Assembly: GCA_050731755.1 (NCBI GenBank)
Contig: JBOHPP010000180.1
Span: 1 to 12,793, forward strand
Direction: 5' to 3'
Origin: JBOHPP01 sp050731755
GTDB lineage: Bacteria > Methylomirabilota > Methylomirabilia > Rokubacteriales > CSP1-6
DNA length: 12,793 bases
Below are positions 5,341-12,793 of the stretch, piece after piece. The notes beneath the pieces were generated by a model. It was not told the origin of the DNA and did no database searches. It saw only the letters and a program-made list of their open reading frames with translations. The first letter of the stretch is position 1, and each line of letters starts with the position of its first letter. Both the position numbers and the translations under genes were made by a program.

Positions 5341-8082
5341 CTAGCTCTCCCCGCAGCTCCGCTCGGTGTGAGTCTCGGCGACGAGCTTCGTCAAGGCCTC
5401 CGCGCTCAGCATCGCCCGCAGCCGCGCACACGCCTCGTCCGCCAGGTCCTCGGCGCGGATGGGCCAGATCCCGAGCGTGCCGTCCACACCCGCGCTCACC
5501 AGCCAACGCGGCGCGGCTGCGGGGACGAAGCGCACACCCGTGATCCGGTCCCCGTGATCGAGCCCGCCGATCACGCGGTTCGTCGCCGCGTCGCGGAGCT
5601 CCATCACCGATCCGGACACCCTAACCGTCCACCTGCCGTCGGCGCTCGCGTCGGGCTCGCGGAGCTCCAGGGTCTGCCACGAAGACGCCGACGCCCGGAC
5701 GGAAACCGTGTCGCCCCCGACGAGCGTCCGCTTCTTCCGCCCAGCCTCGTCTTTCATGAAAGCCGCGGAGAGGTTGCTATTGCCGGATACGTACTCCCAG
5801 CCGATTTCCTTTCCGCTGGCCAGGTCCAGGACGCGCGTCAAGTGCACACCCTCGTCGTGACCGGGCCTCCATCGCGTGACCGCAGCCAGCTTGCTCGCAT
5901 CGGGACTGAACCTCAAGGCTTCGAGCTCTCCGTCGTACTCAAGCCGCACTCGCTCGCGCCAATCGCGGGTTCGTAACAGCACAATCGCAGTATCCGTCGC
6001 TATGACGAGCCAGCGATCGGCAGCATCGAAGCCGGCCCAAGCCACGGCGTGCCCATAGGTCCTGGACACGGCTTCGCGCCAGTTCCTGGCGTCGAAGACA
6101 TGCAACGACGCGCCGGCCGCGACCGCAAGCCACTGCCCGCCCGCACTCGCGTTGACCGTTCCCACGGGCGCAGGAAGGCGCAGCCGCGACAACTCCTTCC
6201 GGGTGTCCAGTCCGACGACAACGACCTCGCCGCTGTCCGTGCCCGCCGCGAGCCAGCCCCCCCTATCCGCACTGGTCAACGATCGAACGGGGGCCCCAAC
6301 ACGGACGGGAAATGCATCGAGCCCGCTTTGGAGTTCCCAGGCCGCGAGGATCCCGTCCATCTGCTCGTTGACGAGCCAGCCCCCGTCGGGGCTGCTGGCG
6401 ACGGCGGCAGATGACACTGGAACACGCAGCACCTCGCTGAGGGGCTCTCCACACAGCACACGCACGGCGGCTCGGGTGGCGGCCCCCAAACAAGCCGAGT
6501 TGCGCCAGGAGACCGCAAGAAGGGTGTGCGCCCCGATCGGCGTCGAGGCCCCGGCTTCGAGCCGCAGCGCACCGCCGTCCGAAACGATGCGCCACGACTG
6601 CAGCTTATGTCCACTAGCTGCCACGAAACCGCGGTCGTCGGGCTGAAATGCGATGGACATCACGCCGGACGTGTTTACCGCGGCAGCGGGCGCCGCGTAT
6701 CGCCCCACTTGCCAGAGCTTCACGCCTCCCGGGTCCACGGTCGCGAGCCAGTCTCCTGCCCTACTGAAAGCCACGTAGTAGACAGCCGTGCTTCCGCCGC
6801 TCCGGATCGTTGCTGCCGGGCGCCAGGTGGGGACGTCGTAAACGAGAACCTCGTTGGAGCCGTAGCTGGCCACCGCGAGCAGCTTGCCGTCTGGTGAGAA
6901 GAAGACCGACCAGACGGTGCTGTTCCAGCGGGGCCCGGGCAGGCGGGTTATCAACTGACCGCTGGCGACGTCGAGCACACAAGCCTCGTGTCCGCAGCCC
7001 AAAACCAAGAACGCCCCATTCGGGCTGAACGTGAGGGACGCGGCTTGCCGGTCGCCCTCGAGTGAACGGACCGGCTCTCCCGTCTGCGCATCCAGCAATT
7101 GCACTCGGCCGTGGCCGTCAGCATACGCGATTCGCACACCATCCGGGCTAAAGGCCAGCACCCGTTGGTGTCCCCCTAGGCCGCTTAAATTGCGTGAGGG
7201 GACGGATCGCCGCCAAGCGGGAGGCCGGGGAAGCAGCCCCAAGAACCGCGTAAGCAAGATCTGGCCATCGACGGTGAGCGCAAAACGCACGGATGCAATG
7301 GAGAGGAGGGTGGCCTTGAGGAGGTCCCCGGAACCGTCGTCGAAGACGAGCCGCGCCTCCGCTTCGGTCCGGCGCGCCTCCGCGTTATCCCGTTGGCGCC
7401 GAGCTTCGCTCCGCGACAGCAGCGCCCAGGTGGTCAACCCCAGGAGCGCGAGCGCAACCGCGCTGCTCACCGCCGCGATGATACGAAGACGCCGTGCCTC
7501 GCGCCGCCGTTCGCGCTGCTCGACCTTCGCGCGGTCGACCCCGTGGTCCGCATACAAGTCGGCTAGCGTCTTGAACCAGGCCGGCGCGTAGTCCCCCTTG
7601 CAGACGCTGTGGGCCCGGGGGTCGAAGCCGCGGTAGTCGGCGGCGAGGGGCGTGGGCAGCACGCGCACGAGCTGCTCCGGAAACGCTCGGCGAGCGTCAT
7701 CCTCTGCCCGTGCTTCGTTGTTCGGGATGCCGTCCAGCAGAAGGGGGACGATGTGCTCCTTACCCCTCTGCTCGGAGAAGTGACGGATCTCGTCGGCGAC
7801 GTAGGGGCTCGACGCCGCATTCGGTGAGCAGATGACGATCAACTTGGAGGCGTCCTTCAGGTTGCGGACGAGCGACTCCTGATACTCGGGGCCGCTGAAG
7901 TCGGCCTCGTCGCGGAAGACCCGCAGGTAGCGCTGGGGTACCGCGAGGTCCCTGGGTGGTCGATAGCGGCGCAGCTCCTGCTCGAGCCGGCGCGCAAACT
8001 CCTTGTCCTTCCGCGAGTAGCTGATGAAGGCGTCGTAGCGGAGTTCTTGGGACGGGGTCGGGCTTCGCTCGTCTGAGCTCAT
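5341..8082 (-). CDS. TIR / transmembrane / WD40-repeat protein
   Basis: This 913-residue protein appears intact. Residues 16-150 are a TIR domain: YDAFISYSRKDKEFARRLE (16-34), FRDEADF (56-62), LIVICSPNAASSPYVADEIR (81-100) with Glu 98 at the candidate NADase position, and IVPLLLDGIP (111-120). A basic stretch (residues 184-200, ERRREARRLR) precedes one hydrophobic helix at 201-222. A short charged coiled coil follows (SRSEARRQRDNAEARRTEAEAR). From ~300 to 880 there are WD40-type blades, recognisable by FSPDGVRIAYADGHGRVQLLD, FSPNGAFLVLG, FFSPDGKLLAVASYG and a final WLVSAGVDGTLGIWPI. The C terminus (ACARLRAMLSAEAL) is typical of such WD40 proteins. TIR and propeller should lie on opposite sides of the inner membrane. 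No clear Shine-Dalgarno precedes ATG 8082-8080. Inferred role: propeller-sensed signal gating the TIR. Substrate and trigger are unknown. An upstream kinase relic lies 87 bases away on the same strand. Confidence 0.9.
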   Translation of the reverse strand: MSSDERSPTPSQELRYDAFISYSRKDKEFARRLEQELRRYRPPRDLAVPQRYLRVFRDEADFSGPEYQESLVRNLKDASKLIVICSPNAASSPYVADEIRHFSEQRGKEHIVPLLLDGIPNNEARAEDDARRAFPEQLVRVLPTPLAADYRGFDPRAHSVCKGDYAPAWFKTLADLYADHGVDRAKVEQRERRREARRLRIIAAVSSAVALALLGLTTWALLSRSEARRQRDNAEARRTEAEARLVFDDGSGDLLKATLLSIASVRFALTVDGQILLTRFLGLLPRPPAWRRSVPSRNLSGLGGHQRVLAFSPDGVRIAYADGHGRVQLLDAQTGEPVRSLEGDRQAASLTFSPNGAFLVLGCGHEACVLDVASGQLITRLPGPRWNSTVWSVFFSPDGKLLAVASYGSNEVLVYDVPTWRPAATIRSGGSTAVYYVAFSRAGDWLATVDPGGVKLWQVGRYAAPAAAVNTSGVMSIAFQPDDRGFVAASGHKLQSWRIVSDGGALRLEAGASTPIGAHTLLAVSWRNSACLGAATRAAVRVLCGEPLSEVLRVPVSSAAVASSPDGGWLVNEQMDGILAAWELQSGLDAFPVRVGAPVRSLTSADRGGWLAAGTDSGEVVVVGLDTRKELSRLRLPAPVGTVNASAGGQWLAVAAGASLHVFDARNWREAVSRTYGHAVAWAGFDAADRWLVIATDTAIVLLRTRDWRERVRLEYDGELEALRFSPDASKLAAVTRWRPGHDEGVHLTRVLDLASGKEIGWEYVSGNSNLSAAFMKDEAGRKKRTLVGGDTVSVRASASSWQTLELREPDASADGRWTVRVSGSVMELRDAATNRVIGGLDHGDRITGVRFVPAAAPRWLVSAGVDGTLGIWPIRAEDLADEACARLRAMLSAEALTKLVAETHTERSCGES

Positions 8083-8169
8083 TGGGGGTTCTCGCTAGTT
8101 CACCACCCGTCCGGGTCGAGAGCGCATTGCTCCGGCTCAAGTCGTCGAGATCAACCTGCGGACCTCTGC

Positions 8170-8372
8170 CTACGCTGACGCAGCAGTATTCGCGTCCGAA
8201 ATGCCCATGCCCCCGCGGCCCATCTCTTGGAGGATTTCGTACTGGTCGCGAGTGCGTCCCGCACGACGTCGATTCCCATCCTCGCAAGGGATTCCTCAGC
8301 GCTCTTGCCCAACCGTGCCCGGGCACTGAGATCCTCGCCGCAGGACGCGCAGAACCTCGCACCTTCGGTCAT
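8170..8372 (-). pseudogene. Relic of a zinc-ribbon Ser/Thr protein kinase (N terminus only, frameshifted)
   Basis: From ATG 8372 the minus strand encodes MTEGARFCASCGEDL, a zinc-ribbon N terminus seen on many bacterial kinases, then a helix SAEESLARMGIDVVRDALA. At about 8247-8249 the homology drops back one base: the next frame reads DQYEILQEMGRGGMGI (8247-8200), which is the kinase start (YEIL-x3-G-x-GGMG, the glycine loop). Restoring one base gives DALADQYEILQEMGRGGMGI. After GGMGI the kinase similarity ends: the frame runs SDANTAASA to TAG 8172-8170, with no VAxK strand or catalytic loop anywhere downstream. A gene caller would instead extend the zinc-ribbon frame to about 8151-8471 as a small hypothetical protein. 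What remains cannot be an active kinase. The relic is clearly different from the intact kinase at 8681-10927, which lacks the zinc ribbon. Confidence 0.7.
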
Positions 8373-8680
8373 CGTGTATCCATGGCGGGGCAGAACAAGG
8401 ATCGTGACCGTTGGCAGGTCCGGATTTCCCAATCTACGGGCCGCTCCGACAACGCGGGAAGGAGGGGCCAATCGAAACGCTGCCGGCCATCTCGAGAGCT
8501 TTAGTCTGAACGCCCGGTGAGGTCACATCGCGGCGGTCAGTGGCGGCCAGGTGTCAATGCTAAAGACGTTGTTCACGGAGCTTCAGTAAGCGGGCCACGG
8601 CGTCCGCCGCTGTAGTGCCGTGTGTATGACAAGAAACCCACTGGCACTGTTTCCAATGCACCTGCTCCACCGTCACACCT
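8373..8680. other. Intergenic stretch between kinase relic and intact kinase
   Basis: These 308 bases hold no coding signal I can support. A six-base perfect stem (CACGGC 8596-8601, GCCGTG 8617-8622, 15-base loop) lies about 60 bases beyond the kinase stop (8681-8683) and might slow transcription leaving that gene, but no T-run follows on the minus strand. The promoter of the kinase relic would have been here; I cannot pick out -35/-10 boxes with confidence. Confidence 0.35.
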
Positions 8681-10927
8681 TTAGCGAAAGACCTTCCGCA
8701 CTAGTGCCTCAAACCTCGCATCCCCTCGCACCGGATCGAGCAACGGATCCACCTGCAACATCGTCATCAAAATTGAGTGGTCGGCGAACGCCTTCTCCAA
8801 CCACTCGAACGCTTCATCAAACCGACGCAGCGCGATGTACACGAGCGCGATGAACGCCGCGGGGACGTACTCCTGGGCCGCCCGCGCCCGCAGCTGCTCC
8901 ACGATTCCCGACGCCTCCTCCGTCCGACCCTCAAGCCCATAGGTGTAGCCGAGCGCCATGTGGATGACGGGGCGAGGCCCAACAGCCGCCTGCGCCCGCT
9001 CGAGCAGCGCCACCGCCTCGGCGAACTGACTCGAGTGCGCCAGCGCAATGGCCAGGAACACGTACGCGACCGCGTATGTCGGTGCCATCTCAATGACCCG
9101 GCGATACTCGGCGATCGCCTCGTCGAAACGACGTGCCCGGTACAATAGCGTCGCCGCCTGGAACTCGATCGGGACCGAAAGCGGTTCGAGCTGCTGCGCT
9201 CGCGCGATCTCGGCGAAGCTCTCCTCCGTTCGACCTTGTGCCATCAAGCAGTCGGCCAGCCACGCGTGGGCCGTCGCATAGCTCGGGTCAAGCTCCAGAG
9301 CGCGCCGGTACTCCTGCTCCGCATCCCCCCAACGCCAATGAAACACTTCCAGGATGTGCGCCAACGAGGTGTGCGCCTCGGCGAGCATCGGATCGAGCTC
9401 CAGCGCACGGCGCGCCGCCGCCTCCGCCTTCGGGAAGACCTCGCGGGGCGGCAGGTACTGGAACTGCGCCAACGCGATGTAGGCGTCGGCCATGCCGGCG
9501 TACGCCCGCGCGTAGCCCGGATCGAGCGCCAGCGCGTCGGCGTAGCACTGGAGCGCCTTCTGGAGCCCCTGCGGCGTCCGCTGGTTCCAGAAGTACCGGC
9601 CGCGCCAATAGGCGTGATACGCCTCCACGTTGTCGGTGGGCCGCTGGATCAACGGCGCCGATGGCACTCGCCCGGCCAACGTGGGCCGCAGCTCCTCCAC
9701 GATGGCGCGGGAGATCTCCTCCTGCAACGCGAACACGTCGCGCATCTCCCGCTCGAAGGTCGCCGACCAGAGGCTGAGCCCGTCGGTCGCGCTGGTGAGC
9801 TGCGCGGTGATGCGCAGTGACTGGCCGATCTTCCGCACGCTGCCCTCGATGACCGTGCCGACGTTCAGGCGCTCCCCCACCGTCCGGACGTCCGCCGCCT
9901 TGCCCTTGAAGGCGAATGCCGAGATGCGGGAGGCGACCCGCAGCCCCGCGATCCGCGCCATCGCGGTGATCAGCTCCTCGGTCAGGCCGTCCGAGATCCA
10001 CTCGTTCTCCGGATCGGCGCTGATGTTCGCGAATGGCAGCACCGCCACCGCGTGCCGCGGCGGGGCCGCGGGCGGTGCGGCCGACACCCGGACGGCGCGC
10101 CGCTCCAGCCTCCGGATGGCCTCGGCGAAGTCGGTCGCCGTCGCAAAGCGGTCGGCCGGCACCTTGGCGAGCGCCTTCACGATGGCGCGCTCCAGAACTT
10201 CCGGGACCGTCGCGCGCACCGTCCGAATCGAGGGAACGGGATCCACAGCATGGCGCGCCATCACGGCCTGCGTGCTGCGCCCGCTGAACGGCGGCTGGCC
10301 GACCAGCATCTCGTACAGCACGCAGCCCAGGCTGTAGATGTCGCTCCGAGCGTCGACCTCACCACTGGACTGCTCCGGGCTCATGTACGCCGGGGTGCCG
10401 ACCGAGAGCCCCGTCCCGGTCAATTTTCCCTCGGCTCCGGAGATCGCCCGTGCGATGCCGAAGTCCGCCACGACGGCGTGTCCTCCCGAAAACAGGATGT
10501 TCTCAGGTTTGACGTCGCGGTGCACAACTCCCTGGCTGTGCGCGCACCCCAGACCTTCGGCGACCTCGCCGGCGATCCGCACCGCTTCCTCGACGGCGAG
10601 CTGCATCTCGCGCCGCAGGCGCTCGCGCAGCGGCTCCTCCTCGATGAACGGCATGACGTAGTACAACTGCCCCTGGACTTCGCCGGAGTCGTACAGCGGC
10701 AGGATGTGCGGGTGGTGGAGTCGGGCGGCGATCTCGATCTCGCGCAGGAACCGCTCCGCGCCGAGCGCCGCCGCCAGCTCCGGTCGCAGCAGCTTGATCG
10801 CGACGCGCCGGTGGTGCCGCAGGTCGGTGGCCAGGTGCACCGTCGCCATGCCCCCGCGGCCGACCTCGCGCTCGATGAGGTATCGGTCGGCCAACGCTGT
10901 TCCAATCCGGGCCACGGCGTCCTCCAC
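8681..10927 (-). CDS. Ser/Thr protein kinase with TolB-like and TPR regions
   Basis: From GTG 10927 this is 748 residues. Residues ~15-275 are a complete Hanks-type kinase: glycine loop GRGGMATV (23-30), ATP-binding Lys 45 in AIKLL, helix-C Glu 63, catalytic loop HRDVKPEN with Asp 138 and Asn 143, DFG with Asp 155, and GTPAYMSPEQ (177-186). All catalytic residues are present. After a Pro/Ala linker, residues ~293-412 form a TolB-like domain (AVAVLPFANISADPENEW, SDGLTEELI, EGSVRKIGQSLRITAQL), common in adenylate-cyclase- and kinase-linked regulators. From ~425 to the end are repeated TPR helices (for example AEAHTSLAHILEVFHWRWGD and SYATAHAWLADCLMAQGRTE). No membrane helix is evident between kinase and TolB-like region, so it may be soluble. 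The frame extends upstream to 11311, but that extension overlaps the divergent receptor gene and is not kinase-like. Targets are unknown. Its wording is typical of Gemmatimonadota kinases. Confidence 0.92.
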   Translation of the reverse strand: MEDAVARIGTALADRYLIEREVGRGGMATVHLATDLRHHRRVAIKLLRPELAAALGAERFLREIEIAARLHHPHILPLYDSGEVQGQLYYVMPFIEEEPLRERLRREMQLAVEEAVRIAGEVAEGLGCAHSQGVVHRDVKPENILFSGGHAVVADFGIARAISGAEGKLTGTGLSVGTPAYMSPEQSSGEVDARSDIYSLGCVLYEMLVGQPPFSGRSTQAVMARHAVDPVPSIRTVRATVPEVLERAIVKALAKVPADRFATATDFAEAIRRLERRAVRVSAAPPAAPPRHAVAVLPFANISADPENEWISDGLTEELITAMARIAGLRVASRISAFAFKGKAADVRTVGERLNVGTVIEGSVRKIGQSLRITAQLTSATDGLSLWSATFEREMRDVFALQEEISRAIVEELRPTLAGRVPSAPLIQRPTDNVEAYHAYWRGRYFWNQRTPQGLQKALQCYADALALDPGYARAYAGMADAYIALAQFQYLPPREVFPKAEAAARRALELDPMLAEAHTSLAHILEVFHWRWGDAEQEYRRALELDPSYATAHAWLADCLMAQGRTEESFAEIARAQQLEPLSVPIEFQAATLLYRARRFDEAIAEYRRVIEMAPTYAVAYVFLAIALAHSSQFAEAVALLERAQAAVGPRPVIHMALGYTYGLEGRTEEASGIVEQLRARAAQEYVPAAFIALVYIALRRFDEAFEWLEKAFADHSILMTMLQVDPLLDPVRGDARFEALVRKVFR

Positions 10928-10934
10928 TACACGA

Positions 10935-10940
10935 CCCTCC
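10935..10940 (-). promoter_or_regulatory. Ribosome binding site that sets the kinase start
   Basis: GGAGGG on the minus strand lies seven bases before the GTG at 10927-10925, which is followed by EDAVARIGTALADRY, a normal N terminus for this kinase type. This favours GTG 10927 over the far upstream ATG at 11311. A TTG at 10945 (MTEGRVV) is a weaker option because it would place this site inside the gene. Confidence 0.65.
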
Positions 10941-11048
10941 GTCAACCGAAGCGCTAACAATATGGCTCGCGACAGGTTACGGCGAGGGCTCTGGCTGGAC
11001 CACCATACCGGCCGCATACTTGGGTGCGACGGCCCCCGCGAGGGAGCC

Positions 11049-11054
11049 GGGAGG
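11049..11054 (+). promoter_or_regulatory. Ribosome binding site for the TonB-dependent receptor
   Basis: GGGAGG lies nine bases before ATG 11064. This favours 11064 over the internal ATG at 11106, which would still leave a hydrophobic signal core but has no comparable site upstream. Confidence 0.6.
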
Positions 11055-11063
11055 CAGTAGAAC

Positions 11064-12793
11064 ATGACCGGCTCCGGCGACCGGAGTCCCCGTAGTCTCT
11101 TACCGATGGCGGCGGCGACTGCGTTCTTGTGCGCGGCGCTCACGCCTGCCGCCGCCCAACGCACCAGCACGCTCGGCGGAGTCGTAACGCGCAGCGGCGA
11201 CGGTGAGCTCCTCCCGGGCGTTGTGGTCGTCGTCGCTGCAACCGGGCTACGCACGTCCACGGACGTGAACGGCCGCTTTCTGCTGGAGCGCGTGACCGCT
11301 GGCCGCATCACGGTGCGATTCCGGCAGATCGGCTACGCGCCCTCCGACCTGGTGCTCGACGTGCCGTCCGACTCCGCGGTGACGCTCGACGCGACTCTCG
11401 TACCACGTCCCATCGAGCTGGGCGCGCTCATCGTCGAGGGCGCCTCCCGCGCCCCCGAAACCGTGCTCGAGGCCCCGGCAGCGGTCACGGTGATCGACCC
11501 GGGCGCGAAACGCGCCGCCTCCCTGGCCGGACAGCCACCCGTTGCGCTGGCGACGGTTCCGGGGCTGGACATCGTACAGAGCGGCGTCAATGACTTCAAC
11601 GTCAACGCGCGCGGCTTCAACTCGACGCTGGCGCGGAGCATGCTCGTGCTCCAGGACGGGCGGGACGTGTCGGTCCCGTTCCTCGGGTCCCAGGAGTGGG
11701 CGGCCCTCCCGCAGCCGGCCGACGAGATCGAGCGGATCGAGGTCGTGCGCGGACCCGGCTCGGCGCTCTACGGCGCCAACGCGTTCAGCGGCGTCATCAC
11801 CCTCACGACCCCCGCGGTGCGCGACGCCGTGGGCAACAGAGTGAGCCTCGGCGGCGGCGAGCTCGGGACGTGGCGCACCGATGCGCGGCACGCTGCGGTG
11901 TTCGGCGCCGGCCGGTTTGGGTATCGCGTCAACCTTGGCTACACGCGCAGCGACAGCTGGACCCGCTCCCGCACGCGGCTCGACGGCCAGGACTTCGTGG
12001 CCGAGTACCGGCCGGTGACCGACTCCACGGTCAACCCACCGCTGCCCGGCTTCGAGCTCCAGCCGTTGAACGGCCAAACCAAGGACGCGGTGACAGGGCA
12101 GGCGGTGGGCGACCGGAGGCCGCTCCAGAGCGTCTACGGCTCGGGGCGGCTCGACCACTACGCGGACAACGGGGCGGTGCTCACGGCGGAGGGCGGCGCG
12201 GCCCAAACGCAGAATGAAACGTTCGTGACAGGCATCGGCCGGGTGCAGGTCGTCAAGGCGTTGCGGCCCTGGGCGCGCGTCGCGTGGGCGACCGACGCCG
12301 TCAACCTCATGGCATGGTACAGCGGTCGTACGGCACAGAAGCCGATGGTCCTGCTCAGCTCGGGCCGCCCGATCCGGGATGAATCGGCAGTGTTCCACGT
12401 TGAGGGCCAATACCGGCGGCGGCTCGCCGGGGAGCGAGGCCGCGTGATCCTCGGTGCGTCGGCGCGAGACGCCCGGGTCGATACGAAGAATACACTGATC
12501 GGGCCACAGGATGACGATCGCAGCGATGCCTATTACTCCGCCTATGCGCAGCTGGAATACGCCGTCCTGTCTACGATCCGGCTCATCGGCGCGACGCGCT
12601 ATGACCGGAGCGACTTGTTCGCCGCCGAGCTGTCTCCCAAGGCGGCGATCGTGTTCAGCCCGAGCCCGCGGCAGGCGGTGCGGCTGAGTGTGAACCGCGC
12701 GTTCCTCACGCCGAGCCAGATCGAGTTCTTCCTGAACATTCAGCCCGCCGCGCAGAATCTGCTGCCGCTCGAGACGGCGCTGCGCGCCTCGCC
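11064..12793 (+). CDS. TonB-dependent outer-membrane receptor with carboxypeptidase-regulatory-like domain (3' end outside window)
   Basis: The frame is open from ATG 11064 to the last base, giving 576 codons so far; a full receptor would be longer. Residues 1-32 are a signal peptide (SLLPMAAATAFLCAAL, cleavage near PAAAQ). Residues ~36-113 form a CarboxypepD_reg-like beta-sandwich (LPGVVVVVAATGLRTSTDVN, GRFLLERVTAGRITVRFRQI). The segment LGALIVEGAS (119-128) could be the TonB box. Residues ~137-250 are the plug: ALATVPGLDIV, VNARGFNS, MLVLQDGRDVS and the classic ERIEVVRGPGSALYGANAFSG. The rest is beta-barrel with alternating strands (YSAYAQLEYAVLSTIRLIGA, VRLSVNRAFLTPSQIEFF). It should take up a siderophore, glycan, peptide or other large ligand through the outer membrane using TonB energy; the ligand cannot be read from sequence. 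It is divergent from the kinase gene across 136 bases. Confidence 0.92.
   Translation, partial: MTGSGDRSPRSLLPMAAATAFLCAALTPAAAQRTSTLGGVVTRSGDGELLPGVVVVVAATGLRTSTDVNGRFLLERVTAGRITVRFRQIGYAPSDLVLDVPSDSAVTLDATLVPRPIELGALIVEGASRAPETVLEAPAAVTVIDPGAKRAASLAGQPPVALATVPGLDIVQSGVNDFNVNARGFNSTLARSMLVLQDGRDVSVPFLGSQEWAALPQPADEIERIEVVRGPGSALYGANAFSGVITLTTPAVRDAVGNRVSLGGGELGTWRTDARHAAVFGAGRFGYRVNLGYTRSDSWTRSRTRLDGQDFVAEYRPVTDSTVNPPLPGFELQPLNGQTKDAVTGQAVGDRRPLQSVYGSGRLDHYADNGAVLTAEGGAAQTQNETFVTGIGRVQVVKALRPWARVAWATDAVNLMAWYSGRTAQKPMVLLSSGRPIRDESAVFHVEGQYRRRLAGERGRVILGASARDARVDTKNTLIGPQDDDRSDAYYSAYAQLEYAVLSTIRLIGATRYDRSDLFAAELSPKAAIVFSPSPRQAVRLSVNRAFLTPSQIEFFLNIQPAAQNLLPLETALRAS

Larger units (their letters stand above)
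10928..11063. promoter_or_regulatory. Divergent promoter region between kinase and TonB-dependent receptor
   Basis: These 136 bases separate two genes that point away from each other, so both promoters must lie here or inside the opposite gene. The segment around 10957-10966 (AACAATATGG) is a local AT-rich patch that could hold a -10 element, but I find no -35 partner with good spacing on either strand. No long palindrome is obvious. Confidence 0.4.

Noticed and set aside
10928..11311. N-terminal extension of the kinase to ATG 11311
   Set aside because: The extra 128 residues are low-complexity and overlap the start and signal peptide of the divergent receptor. GTG 10927 has a good ribosome site and a family-typical N terminus.
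11247..12410. 387-codon open frame on the minus strand opposite the receptor
   Set aside because: The plus strand carries signal peptide, plug and barrel motifs of a TonB-dependent receptor through the whole stretch; the antisense product is Arg/Val/Glu/Ala-rich with no motif.
1..12793. tRNA, rRNA, CRISPR arrays, insertion sequences and integrases
   Set aside because: I looked for regularly spaced repeats, terminal inverted repeats with transposase-like frames and RNA-gene-like segments and saw none. Mobility of the TIR region is therefore only inferred from content and composition.

Overview
The window looks like chromosomal DNA from a GC-rich, Gram-negative soil-type bacterium, most likely Gemmatimonadota. 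Two things point there. The Ser/Thr kinase has the wording (ALADRYLIEREVGRGGMATV, then RPELAAALGAERFLREIEIA) and the kinase / TolB-like / TPR layout that are abundant in that phylum. The last gene is an outer-membrane TonB-dependent receptor with a carboxypeptidase-regulatory-like N-terminal domain. The phylum is inferred from protein style, not from a marker gene; Acidobacteriota is the main alternative.

Layout. 1-278 (+): the last ~91 residues of a protein ending in a TIR domain. 318-3650 (+): an intact, very large fusion of a GMC-type FAD oxidoreductase with an alpha/beta-hydrolase, just downstream and possibly co-transcribed. 3805-5111 (+): a second TIR gene, broken by an in-frame TAG and a one-base frameshift; its unrecognised C-terminal part remains open as 4026-5111. 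5112-5340: a short convergent gap. 5341-8082 (-): a third TIR protein, TIR / one membrane helix / WD40 propeller, apparently intact. 8170-8372 (-): an easily missed relic of another Ser/Thr kinase (zinc ribbon plus the first strands of the kinase domain, with one frameshift), truncated just upstream of the TIR-WD40 gene. 8373-8680: no gene seen. 8681-10927 (-): a complete Ser/Thr kinase with TolB-like and TPR regions. 10928-11063: divergent promoter region. 11064-12793 (+): TonB-dependent receptor, cut by the window end.

Biology. The left two thirds (1 to ~8.4 kb) is accessory in character: three unrelated TIR genes within 8.1 kb, one of them decaying, plus a truncated kinase, and locally lower GC (60-base samples: 50% at 4501-4560 against 75% at 2401-2460). 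Bacterial TIR domains are often NADases in anti-phage or other signalling systems, and all three here keep the Glu expected in the active site. A TIR-rich defence or signalling island is therefore a reasonable inference, but no recognised complete defence operon is visible. The right third (kinase and divergently transcribed receptor) looks like ordinary chromosome of this lineage. The features most deserving a second look are the TIR cluster, the frame-disrupted TIR gene with its unknown C-terminal domain, the kinase relic, and the GMC-hydrolase fusion with a ferredoxin-like Cys cluster and a Cys in place of the usual hydrolase Ser.
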